In this document: piece after piece, positions 53,506-61,012 of the stretch
Numbering within the stretch: position 1 is the first letter of the stretch
Layout of the letters: each line of letters opens with the position of its first letter
Source: Thermohalobaculum sp039805905
GTDB lineage: Bacteria > Pseudomonadota > Alphaproteobacteria > Rhodobacterales > Rhodobacteraceae
Reading direction: 5' to 3'
Length of the DNA stretch: 64,000 nucleotides
NCBI GenBank assembly: GCA_039805905.1
Contig: JBDIVM010000015.1
Span: forward strand, 26,219-90,218
The notes under the pieces: model-generated
What the model was told of the DNA's origin: nothing
Database searches by the model: none
The model's input: the letters and a program-made list of their open reading frames with translations, nothing else
Made by a program: the position numbers and the translations under genes

Positions 53506-54013
53506 GACCAGGCTGCCCTAAGGCGGCCCCGGTCCCGGCACCGGTCGCCCGAAGGCGCCCGACACCGTCCGGACCATCGCGCCCGAAGGCGCTGGGGTCC
53601 CCGTGCCGGCGGGCCCTAAGGCCCTCCGACCCGGCGGATCGGGTCGTCCGGAGACTTCCCAATCCAGGATCGACGATCCCGGAGGATCGCCAACCCTTTG
53701 GCCCGGCTTGCCCGAAGGCCCGCCGAACCTGGCCCGACCTGCCCGAAGGCCTGCCGGTCCTTCGGGACGGCCTGCCCGAAGGCCTGCCATCCCCCGGCCG
53801 CTGTGCCCGAAGGCGCCTCGACCGGTTGGACCAGGTTACCCGAAGGCCCCCGATCCGCGGACCAGGCGACCCGAAGGTCCTCCCGGCCCGGCGAGCCAGT
53901 GCCGCCCTGAGGCGCTCCGACCCGCTGGATCGACGCTCCCGGAGGGTCGCCGATCCTGTGGGGCGACCCGCCCGAAGGCTTGCCGTCCCCTGCACCTTCC
54001 CAGACCCGGAGGT
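53479..54013 (+). repeat. array of ~16 short palindromes, period 31-35 bp, core GCCCGAAGGC
   Basis: Cores start at 53515, 53547, 53581, 53613, 53646, 53677, 53710, 53741, 53774, 53805, 53838, 53869, 53904, 53937, 53970 and 54004; a related core at 53479 lies in repeat copy B. Seven are exactly GCCCGAAGGC; the others are variants such as GCCCTAAGGC, ACCCGAAGGT and TCCCGGAGGG that keep the palindrome. Spacings are 32, 34, 32, 33, 31, 33, 31, 33, 31, 33, 31, 35, 33, 33 and 34, close to three helical turns. On the minus strand each exact core is GCC-TTCG-GGC, a cUUCGg tetraloop hairpin. Sequence between cores is not conserved. Confidence 0.8.
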
Positions 54014-54020
54014 CCGTTTC

Positions 54021-54035
54021 GGTACAGGCTGTACC
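54021..54035. repeat. short hairpin after the palindrome array
   Basis: GGTACA and TGTACC flank GGC, a perfect 6-bp stem just beyond the last array unit. Its sequence is unrelated to the array core. Confidence 0.4.
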
Positions 54036-54091
54036 TTTGAGGCTAACTCCCTCGAGCGCAACAGGAAAACGACGGCAAACCTGTGCGCGGA

Positions 54092-54164
54092 TGTGGAAAA
54101 CCGGGGGGTAGTCTGTGGACAGTCCGGATGCGTCCAATGACGTCAATGGGATGGGCTATCCACA
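54092..54164. promoter_or_regulatory. cluster of DnaA-box-like 9-mers
   Basis: Within 73 bases: TGTGGAAAA (54092-54100), TGTGGACAG (54114-54122) and CTATCCACA (54156-54164). Against the consensus TTATCCACA the first and third differ by one base and the second by two, allowing for orientation. Similar single sites lie at 52724-52732 and 53190-53198. An 8-bp palindrome TGACGTCA sits at 54138-54145, and ACTTATTT follows the last site. The resemblance is real, but function is unproven. Confidence 0.35.
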
Positions 54165-54260
54165 ACTTATTTCGACGCCGGGCCTGTCCGGCGTAGCGGC
54201 GGAACGGATTCCGGCGCTGCGCCGGTGCTGGCGCGGTCGAACGATTCGACCCGAATGACG

Positions 54261-54974
54261 TCAGCCGTCGCCGCCCGCATCCTTCCAGGCCTGGTAACGC
54301 ATCCTGGTGGCGTCGTTCATCGGGTAGAGCCCTGGCAGGATGGCGCCGCGCCGAACCTCCTCCATGATCCAGCCTTCGGCACGCTCCTGCTCCGGCGCCT
54401 CGGCCAGAACTTGGTTCAGATAGGCGGCCGGGATCAGCACCGCCCCGTCGCGGTCGGCGACCACGATATCATCCGGGAATACCGCGACCCCGCCGCAGCC
54501 GATCGGCTGCTGCCAGGCGACGAAGGTCAGGCCCGCCACCGAGGGAGGCGCCGCCGCGCTTCGGGCGAAGACCGGCAGACCGGTTCCCAGCACACCCTCG
54601 AGGTCGCGCAGCGCCCCGTCGGTCACCAGCGCCTCGACGCCCCGCTGCTTCATGCGCTGGCACAGGATGTCGCCGAAGATGCCGGCATCGGTCACGCCCA
54701 TGGCATCGACGACCGCGATGCAGCCCTCGGGCATCGCCTCGATGGCGGCCCGGGTCGAGACCGGCGACGACCACGAGGCCGGTGTCGCCAGGTCCTCGCG
54801 CGCCGGCACGAAGCGGAGCGTGAAGGCCGGTCCGACCCGGCGCGTCTCGCCCGGGCGGAGCGGCAGGGTGCCACGCATCCAGACGTTCCGCAGACCTTTC
54901 TTCAAAAGGATGGTGGTGACGGTGGCGGTGGTGATCCCTTCAAGGATCCCTCGCGCATGGGCATCGAACGGCAT
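54261..54974 (-). CDS. RraA-family protein (HMG/CHA aldolase-like)
   Basis: RraA-like fold of 237 residues. It begins GITTATVTTILLKKGLRNVW and has the active-site region GVTDAGIFGDILCQR and ALVTDGALRDLEGV, with the D-x-x-x-R-D pattern that in aldolase members binds Mg and pyruvate. True RraA proteins inhibit RNase E, but relatives such as 4-hydroxy-4-methyl-2-oxoglutarate aldolase are enzymes. The longer C-terminal tail and catabolic setting favour an aldolase or decarboxylase role here. It diverges from the tartrate dehydrogenase gene across 148 bp. Confidence 0.87.
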   Translation of the reverse strand: MPFDAHARGILEGITTATVTTILLKKGLRNVWMRGTLPLRPGETRRVGPAFTLRFVPAREDLATPASWSSPVSTRAAIEAMPEGCIAVVDAMGVTDAGIFGDILCQRMKQRGVEALVTDGALRDLEGVLGTGLPVFARSAAAPPSVAGLTFVAWQQPIGCGGVAVFPDDIVVADRDGAVLIPAAYLNQVLAEAPEQERAEGWIMEEVRRGAILPGLYPMNDATRMRYQAWKDAGGDG

Positions 54975-55122
54975 CGCATGGCTCCCGGTTCCGGCTCGGC
55001 GTGCAATGGCGGCGCGAATGCCGGGATGTCAAGATATCACGCTCTTGCGCTGCAGCACGATTGATCGTTTCCGCTCATCCGGTATGTTGCCCAACGGGTG
55101 CCGGTACGATGAGAGGTGGCGC

Positions 55123-56193
55123 ATGACGGATTACCGGATCGCGGTCATTCCCGGCGACGGCATCGGCAACGAGGTGATGCCCGAAGGGCTGCGCGCGCTC
55201 GAGGCTGCAGCGGCGCTCGCAGGCGCAAAGTTCCGGTTCACCCGCTACGACTGGTGCTGCGAACGCTACAAGGCGACCGGCGCCATGATGCCCGAGGACG
55301 GAATCCCGCGGCTGCGCGAGCACGATGCCATCTTCCTCGGTGCCGTCGGGTTTCCCGGCGTGCCCGATCACATTTCCCTCTGGGGCCTGCTGGTGCCGAT
55401 CCGGCGCGAGTTCGACCAGTACGTCAACCTCCGCCCGGTGCGCCTCCTGCCCGGCATCACGCCGCCGGTGCGCGACAAGAAGCCGGGGGACATCGACTTC
55501 TGGGTGGTGCGCGAGAACACCGAGGGCGAGTACAGCCAGATCGGCGGGATCATGTTCGCCGGCACCGAGCGCGAATTCGTCATGCAGGAGGCGGTGTTCA
55601 CCCGCAAGGGCTGCGACCGGATCTGCCGCTACGCGTTCGAGCTTGCGAAGGCCAAGGGCAAGACCCGGGTCGACGGCGCCACCAAGTCGAACGGAATCTT
55701 CGTGTCGATGCCCTACTGGGACAGCCGCTTCAACGCCGTCGCGGCGGAGTATCCGGGAATCGAGACGCAGCTTCATCACATCGACATCCTCTCCGCACGC
55801 CTCGTCATGCAGCCCGAGCGTTTCCAGGTGATCGTCGCCACCAACCTCTTCGGCGACATCCTCTCCGACCTCGGCCCCGGCGTTACCGGCACCATTGCGG
55901 TCGCGCCCTCTGCCAACATCAACCCCGAACGCCAGCACCCCTCGATGTTCGAGCCGGTGCATGGCTCGGCCCCCGATATCGCGGGGATGGGCATCGCCAA
56001 CCCGATCGGCCAGATCTGGTCGGCAGCGATGATGCTCGAGCATCTCGGCGAGCCAGAGGCGGCCGCAGCGGTGGTGCGGGGCATCGAGACGGTTCTCGCC
56101 TCGGGCAATGCGCCGAAGACGCCTGACCTCGGCGGCTCGGCCCGCACCGCCGATCTCGGTGCTGCCATCGCCGACGCCATCGCGCGAGGATAG
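55123..56193 (+). CDS. tartrate/D-malate dehydrogenase, isopropylmalate dehydrogenase family
   Basis: NAD-dependent beta-decarboxylating dehydrogenase of 356 residues. It has IAVIPGDGIGNEVMPEGLRAL, VNLRPVRLLPGI, WVVRENTEGEYSQIGG, TNLFGDILSDLGPGVTG (metal-binding Asp residues) and FEPVHGSAPDIAGMGIANP. The start IPGDGIGNEV and the loop HISLWGLLVPIRREFDQYVN are typical of TtuC/DmlA-type enzymes rather than leucine-pathway LeuB. It should oxidise tartrate, D-malate or a similar 2-hydroxyacid. It lies 4 bases before the malonyl-CoA decarboxylase gene, so they are probably cotranscribed. Confidence 0.9.
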   Translation: MTDYRIAVIPGDGIGNEVMPEGLRALEAAAALAGAKFRFTRYDWCCERYKATGAMMPEDGIPRLREHDAIFLGAVGFPGVPDHISLWGLLVPIRREFDQYVNLRPVRLLPGITPPVRDKKPGDIDFWVVRENTEGEYSQIGGIMFAGTEREFVMQEAVFTRKGCDRICRYAFELAKAKGKTRVDGATKSNGIFVSMPYWDSRFNAVAAEYPGIETQLHHIDILSARLVMQPERFQVIVATNLFGDILSDLGPGVTGTIAVAPSANINPERQHPSMFEPVHGSAPDIAGMGIANPIGQIWSAAMMLEHLGEPEAAAAVVRGIETVLASGNAPKTPDLGGSARTADLGAAIADAIARG

Positions 56194-56197
56194 GCCG

Positions 56198-57523
56198 ATG
56201 CCGGCGCTGAACGACATCCTGAACAGCGTCCTCGAGCGTGGCGCGCGCCTGATGGACTGGCGCGGCGGCGACCGGGCCACGCCCGAGAGCCTCGCGGCGC
56301 TCTGCGCCGACCTGCTCTCGTCGAAGGGCGAGGCCACGGGCGTTGCCATTGCCGCCCGCATCCTCGACGGCTACGGACGGCTCGCGCCCGAGGGCCGCGC
56401 CGGCTTCTTCCGCATCCTCGCCGAGGATTATGACCTCGACCCCGAAGCGGTCCACGAGGCGGCGGCGCGTTATGCCGATGACCGAAGCCCGGCGGCCCTG
56501 GAGGCCCTGACCGCCGCGGCCGAGCCGCGCCGCCAGGAGCTGTTCCGCCGCATCAACCTCGCGCCGGGCGGTACCAGGCGTCTCGTGCGGATGCGCGACG
56601 ACCTGCTGAAGCTGCTGCGCGACGAGCCCGGTTTCGCGCGCATCGACACCGACCTCAGGCACCTGCTCGCCTCATGGTTCAACCGCGGCTTCCTGGTGAT
56701 GCGCCACATCGACTGGTCCAGCCCCGCGGCGATCCTCGAGAAGATCATCGCCTACGAGGCGGTGCACGAGATCGATTCCTGGGACGAGCTCCGGCGCCGG
56801 GTGCAGCCGCAGGACCGGCGCTGCTTCGCCTTCTTCCACCCCTCGATGCCCGACGAACCGCTGGTATTCGTCGAGGTCGCGCTGACCCGCGCCGTCCCCG
56901 GATCGATCCAGGCGGTTCTGGCTCCCGAGCGCGAGCAGGTCGAACGGCACCAGGCGACGACGGCAGTCTTCTACTCCATCTCCAACTGCCAGACCGGGCT
57001 GCGCGGAGTCTCGTTCGGCGCCTTCCTGATCAAGCAGGTGGCCGAGGATCTTGCCCGCGACTTGCCGAAGCTCGAGACCTTCGTCACGCTCTCGCCGGTC
57101 CCGGGCCTCGCCCGCTGGCTGCAGGCGGAGGGCAGGACGGATCCCGACCGCCCCGCCGGGAGGGCGCTGGCAATGGTCGAATCCGGAAGCTGGCGCGAGG
57201 ACCCGAAGCGCGAGGCCGAGCTGAAGGCGCTGCTGCTGCCGCTCGCCGCGCAGTATTTTCTCGAGGCCCGGCAGGGCGACGGCCGCCCGGTCGATCCGGT
57301 GGCCCGCTTTCATCTCGGCAACGGCGCCGAGCTTCTCGACATCCACTGGCAGGGCGATACCTCGGAGAAGGGGATGGCCCAGTCATTCGGGATCATGGCG
57401 AACTACCACTACGACCTTGACCGGATCGAGGAGCGCCACGAGGCGTTCGCAACGGACGGTAAGGTCGCCGCCGCCCGCAACGTCCGCACCCTCGCCGCCG
57501 CCGCCCGCAAGGGGGGTGCCTGA
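56198..57523 (+). CDS. malonyl-CoA decarboxylase
   Basis: Converts malonyl-CoA to acetyl-CoA and CO2. The 441 residues show the helical N-terminal domain and the GNAT-like catalytic domain: FAFFHPSMPDEPLVFVEVAL, SISNCQTGLRGVSFGAFLIK, FVTLSPVPGLARW and ARFHLGNGAELLDIHW with the family catalytic His. This is bacterial MatA-type length. The ATG at 56198 is chosen because the frame upstream lies in the preceding gene. The stop overlaps the aldehyde dehydrogenase start by 1 nt (TGATG), so the two proteins are made together. Confidence 0.93.
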   Translation: MPALNDILNSVLERGARLMDWRGGDRATPESLAALCADLLSSKGEATGVAIAARILDGYGRLAPEGRAGFFRILAEDYDLDPEAVHEAAARYADDRSPAALEALTAAAEPRRQELFRRINLAPGGTRRLVRMRDDLLKLLRDEPGFARIDTDLRHLLASWFNRGFLVMRHIDWSSPAAILEKIIAYEAVHEIDSWDELRRRVQPQDRRCFAFFHPSMPDEPLVFVEVALTRAVPGSIQAVLAPEREQVERHQATTAVFYSISNCQTGLRGVSFGAFLIKQVAEDLARDLPKLETFVTLSPVPGLARWLQAEGRTDPDRPAGRALAMVESGSWREDPKREAELKALLLPLAAQYFLEARQGDGRPVDPVARFHLGNGAELLDIHWQGDTSEKGMAQSFGIMANYHYDLDRIEERHEAFATDGKVAAARNVRTLAAAARKGGA

Positions 57524-58941
57524 TGACACTCGAGCCAGCGATCGACAGCGCCGGCCGCCGCGCCTCCATCGCCGCCCAGATCGTGCGTGCGCGTGTGGCG
57601 ATGGCCACGCTTCGGGGCGCCTCGCAGGCGCGCATCGACGAGGCGGTCACAGCGCTCGCCTGGGCGATCTACAAGCCGGAACATGCCCGCGAGCTTGCCG
57701 AACTGGCCGTTGCAGACACCGGCCTTGGCAACGTGCCGGACAAGATCACCAAGAACACCCGCAAGACCTTCGGCGCGCTGCGCGATCTCTTGCGCGCGAA
57801 GACGGTGGGCATCATCGAGGAGGATCCGGCAAAGGGGCTGGTGAAATGGGCCAAGCCCGTGGGTGTCGTGGCCGCCGTCTGCCCCTCGACCAACCCGGCC
57901 GCGACGCCCGCCAACAAGGCGATGATGGCGGTCAAGGGCGGCAATGCGGTGATCATCGCGCCCTCGCCGGCGGGCTATGCGACCTCTGACCGCTACGTCC
58001 GGCTCGCCCGGGCCGAGTTGGAGAAGGCCGGCTTCGATCCGGACCTGATCCAGACCCTTGCCTCGCCCGTCGACAAGGAGGCGACCCAGGCGCTGATGGA
58101 GCTGGCGGATCTCGTGGTCGTCACCGGCAGCCAGAACAACGTCCGCCGCGCCTACTCCTCCGGAACTCCGGCCATCGGTGTGGGCGCCGGCAACGTGCCG
58201 GTGATTGTCGACGAGACCGCCGGTCTCGACGATGCGGCGGTGAAGATCGCGGCGTCGAAATGTTTCGACAACGCGACGTCATGCTCGTCGGAGAATTCGG
58301 TCGTCCTCCTCGACGCGGTCTACGACCGGGCGGTTGCGGCGCTGGAGCGGGCAGGGGGTTTCATGGTCGCGCCCGCCGACCGCGAGCGGGTGATCGGCGC
58401 GCTCTGGCAGGGCGGCAAGCTGAACCGCAGGGTGATCGCCCGGGGCATGCCGGAACTCGCCGAGGTCTTTGCGCTGCCCGGGGCCGCGGACCGGAGGTTC
58501 CTGATGATCGAGGAGACAGGCATCGGCGACGCCTACCCGCTCTCCGGCGAGAAGCTGTCGCTGGTGCTGACCGTCTACCGCGCCCGCGATTTCGAGCATG
58601 CCCGGAGCCTCGTGCACGACATCCTCGCCCATGAGGGCATGGGCCATTCCTGCGGCATCCACACGGCGCGCCCCGAGCGCGCCCGCGCGCTGGCCGAGAC
58701 GCTCGACGTGGTCCGCGTGCTGGTCAACCAGGCGCACACCTTCGGCAACGGCGGCAGCTTCGACAACGGGCTGCCTTTCACGTTGTCGATGGGCTGCGGC
58801 ACCTGGGCCGGAAATTCGATCAGCGAGAATCTGAACTACAGGCACTTCATCAACATCACTCACCTCGTCACGACGATCCCCGAGGACAGGCCCAGCGAGG
58901 AGGCGCTGTTCGGGGGTTATTGGAGGAAGTATGGGAAGTGA
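57523..58941 (+). CDS. acylating (CoA-dependent) aldehyde dehydrogenase
   Basis: CoA-acylating aldehyde dehydrogenase of 472 residues, similar to the EutE/AdhE/SauS group. It has VGVVAAVCPSTNPAATPANK, IGVGAGNVPVIVDETAGLD, and a catalytic Cys in FDNATSCSSENSVV. It lacks the Glu general base of hydrolytic aldehyde dehydrogenases at the usual site, as expected for this group. The NATSCSSEN pattern resembles sulfoacetaldehyde dehydrogenase (acylating), so a sulfonate substrate is one possibility. Malonate semialdehyde is another, because the gene is fused by overlap to malonyl-CoA decarboxylase. The alcohol dehydrogenase follows 67 bp later. Confidence 0.9.
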   Translation: MTLEPAIDSAGRRASIAAQIVRARVAMATLRGASQARIDEAVTALAWAIYKPEHARELAELAVADTGLGNVPDKITKNTRKTFGALRDLLRAKTVGIIEEDPAKGLVKWAKPVGVVAAVCPSTNPAATPANKAMMAVKGGNAVIIAPSPAGYATSDRYVRLARAELEKAGFDPDLIQTLASPVDKEATQALMELADLVVVTGSQNNVRRAYSSGTPAIGVGAGNVPVIVDETAGLDDAAVKIAASKCFDNATSCSSENSVVLLDAVYDRAVAALERAGGFMVAPADRERVIGALWQGGKLNRRVIARGMPELAEVFALPGAADRRFLMIEETGIGDAYPLSGEKLSLVLTVYRARDFEHARSLVHDILAHEGMGHSCGIHTARPERARALAETLDVVRVLVNQAHTFGNGGSFDNGLPFTLSMGCGTWAGNSISENLNYRHFINITHLVTTIPEDRPSEEALFGGYWRKYGK

Positions 58942-59008
58942 GCCACAGGGTGCGCTCAAGCGCGCGCTACAGAATGGCCCGGCTTGCGCCGGCCCAGGGA
59001 GGACCAGG

Positions 59009-60070
59009 ATGCCCACCTACACCAGCTACGACCTCGTCGAATTCGGCAAGCCGCTCGTCGCCCGCGAGCGGCCGATGCCCGAGCCCACCGGAACCCAGGT
59101 GCTGCTCCGAGTCCGCCGCTCGGGCGTCTGCCACTCCGACATCCACATCGCCGAGGGATTCTTCGACCTCGGCGACGAGGGCAAGTTCCAGATGTCCAAT
59201 CGCATGACCCTGCCGATGGCCATGGGCCACGAGATCCTGGGCGAGGTGATTGCGGCCGGCCCGGACGCGCCCGATGCGCCGATCGGCCAGACCCGGCTGG
59301 TCCACCCCTGGATCGGCTGCGGCGAGTGCCTGGCCTGCGCCGACGGGCGCGAGAACGAATGCACAGCCATGCGCGCGCTCGGCGTCATGCGCGACGGCGG
59401 CTATGCCACGCATGTTCTTGTAGACCACCCGCGCTGGCTGATCGACGTGGACGGACTCGATCCGGACACCGTGACCCCCTATTCCTGTTCGGGCCTTACG
59501 GTCTACAATGCGCTGCAGAAGGCCGGGCCGATGAATCCGGGCGAGTGGCTCGCGGTGATGGGGGCAGGGGGTCTGGGCCTCAATGCGGTCGCCATCGCGC
59601 GGGCCTTGGGCTTCGAGAAGATCGTCTCGGTCGACATCGACGACCGCAAGCTGCAGGCGGCAGCCGAGATGGGGGCCGATGCGGTGCTGAACGGCAAACG
59701 CGAGGATGCGCTGCAGGAGCTCCGCAAGATCACCGGCAACCGGCTTCTGGCCGTGGTCGACACGGTCGGCGCTCCCTCGACCTCGAAGCTCGCGATCCAC
59801 GCGCTTATCAAGATGGGCCGCTACGTGGTGGTCGGCCTCTATGGCGGCACCTTCTCGATGCCGCTTCCGTGGCTGCCGCAGAAGTATCTGACCGTGCGCG
59901 GCTCCTATGTCGGCAACTGCAACCAGCTCCGCGACCTGATCGCGCTGGTGCGGACCGGCAAGGTCAAGGAGATCCCGGTCAGCACGCGCCCGCTCGCCGA
60001 GGCCAGCCGGACGCTCGAGGACCTAAAGGCCGGCAGGATCACCGGGCGCGTGGTGCTGACCACCGAATGA
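59009..60070 (+). CDS. zinc-dependent alcohol dehydrogenase
   Basis: Medium-chain dehydrogenase of 353 residues. The catalytic zinc ligands are in RSGVCHSDIHIAEG (Cys, with His in MAMGHEILGE). The structural zinc site is GCGECLACADGRENEC with four Cys. The NAD-binding segment is LAVMGAGGLGLNAVAIARAL. AGGGAGGA lies before ATG 59009. Placed after malonyl-CoA decarboxylase and the acylating aldehyde dehydrogenase, it probably supplies or consumes their aldehyde. It is convergent with the TauD-type gene. Confidence 0.94.
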   Translation: MPTYTSYDLVEFGKPLVARERPMPEPTGTQVLLRVRRSGVCHSDIHIAEGFFDLGDEGKFQMSNRMTLPMAMGHEILGEVIAAGPDAPDAPIGQTRLVHPWIGCGECLACADGRENECTAMRALGVMRDGGYATHVLVDHPRWLIDVDGLDPDTVTPYSCSGLTVYNALQKAGPMNPGEWLAVMGAGGLGLNAVAIARALGFEKIVSVDIDDRKLQAAAEMGADAVLNGKREDALQELRKITGNRLLAVVDTVGAPSTSKLAIHALIKMGRYVVVGLYGGTFSMPLPWLPQKYLTVRGSYVGNCNQLRDLIALVRTGKVKEIPVSTRPLAEASRTLEDLKAGRITGRVVLTTE

Positions 60071-60109
60071 TACCGCCGGGCGGATCTCGTCCCGCCACCG
60101 CCGAAGTCC

Positions 60110-60967
60110 CTATGCCGCCGGCGCCGCCTTGCCCCTGATCTGCGTCCGGTGCATCAGCCGGCGCGCTTCCGGGTCGAACGGGTCGCGCCGGTGCAGTGTC
60201 GCGCGGTTGTCCCAGATCAGCATGTCGCCGACCCGCCAGCGGTGGCGGTAGCAGTATTCAGGCCGGGTCGCATGGGCCCAGAGGGCATCGAGCAGCGCCT
60301 CGGACTCCGCCCGGTCCAGCCCCTCGACATAGGCGTTCCGCCGCCGCCCGAGATAGAGCGCCTCGCGCCCCGTGCGCGGATGCCGGCAGATCGCCGGGTG
60401 GAGCGCGCCCGGCGCCTGTTCGAGATCGTCGGTCGCCGTCACGCCCTGCCGCAGGAAGCCGCCCGAGTTGTAGGTGCCGTCATGCTTGATCCGCCGCCCC
60501 TCGATGCGGGCTCGCAGGTCCGCCGGCAGGTCCTCGAGCGCCGCATGCATCCCCGCGACCCAGGTATCGCCGCCCTCGGGCGGTATCTCGACCGCGTAGA
60601 GCAGCGAGGCATCCGGCGGGTTCGGCAGATAGCTCATGTCGGTGTGCCAGACCGCCTCGCCGGCGCCCAGCGACCCGATGGCCTCGCCCGTCGCATCCTT
60701 GATGTTCGAGACCACGTAGAGCTCGGGCAGCCCGGCCACGAATGTCCTGCCGTTCTCGTTCACCGGCGCCTCGTCGAGTTCGCCAAGCTGCCGCGAGAAG
60801 GCGACGATCTCGCCGGGCATCATCGACTGGCCGCGCAGCAGCAGAGCCGAGGCCCGGTCGAGGCAGTCGGCGAGCGCCGCGATCTCCGCATCCGCGGCCC
60901 GCTTCAGGTCCAGCCCCACGATTTCCAGCCCGATGCGGGGTGTCAGCGGTTGCGTCTCGAATCCCAT
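60110..60967 (-). CDS. TauD/TfdA-family 2-oxoglutarate-dependent dioxygenase
   Basis: Fe(II)/2-oxoglutarate oxygenase of 285 residues. The iron site is H-x-D in AVWHTDMSYLPNPPDA, with the distal His in LIWDNRATLHRRDPFD and the 2-oxoglutarate Arg in RRLMHRTQIRG. Start and length suit the TauD/TfdA family, which hydroxylates taurine, other sulfonates, sulfate esters or phenoxyacetates, often splitting the product into an aldehyde. No sulfonate transporter is nearby, so the substrate is open. It is followed by neither a reductase nor a regulator and lies 45 bases downstream of an acyl-CoA ligase on the same strand. Confidence 0.93.
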   Translation of the reverse strand: MGFETQPLTPRIGLEIVGLDLKRAADAEIAALADCLDRASALLLRGQSMMPGEIVAFSRQLGELDEAPVNENGRTFVAGLPELYVVSNIKDATGEAIGSLGAGEAVWHTDMSYLPNPPDASLLYAVEIPPEGGDTWVAGMHAALEDLPADLRARIEGRRIKHDGTYNSGGFLRQGVTATDDLEQAPGALHPAICRHPRTGREALYLGRRRNAYVEGLDRAESEALLDALWAHATRPEYCYRHRWRVGDMLIWDNRATLHRRDPFDPEARRLMHRTQIRGKAAPAA

Positions 60968-61012
60968 GATCCCGATCTCCTCAGCCGATCCGCCGCACCA
61001 CGCGCATCCGTG

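Larger units (their letters stand above)
52697..54260. other. 1.56-kb convergent intergenic region rich in palindromes and repeats
   Basis: Between two convergent genes, so no promoter is needed here, yet it is by far the longest gap in the window. It contains a 70-bp structured repeat family, an array of short palindromes with a 31-35 bp period, and several DnaA-box-like sites, each listed separately. Long open frames cross it on both strands (for example 52943-54061 minus and 53603-54040 plus), but they are Pro/Arg/Gly-rich, overlap each other, and change frame from one repeat unit to the next. I therefore regard them as chance. Confidence 0.75.

Noticed and set aside
53479..54013. CRISPR array
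   Set aside because: The regular ~32-bp period looks CRISPR-like, but the conserved core is only 10 bp and degenerate, there is no leader, and no cas genes are in the window.
52943..54061. 372-residue minus-strand open frame across the repeat region (and 53603-54040 plus)
   Set aside because: Pro/Arg/Gly/Ser-rich with no domain. Several overlapping frames on both strands are equally open, and the repeat units are not multiples of 3, so no repeated peptide is preserved.
54261..54974. Bona fide RNase E inhibitor RraA
   Set aside because: The longer tail, the Mg/pyruvate-type D-x-x-x-R-D pattern and the catabolic neighbours favour an aldolase-like member; the symbol rraA is not assigned.
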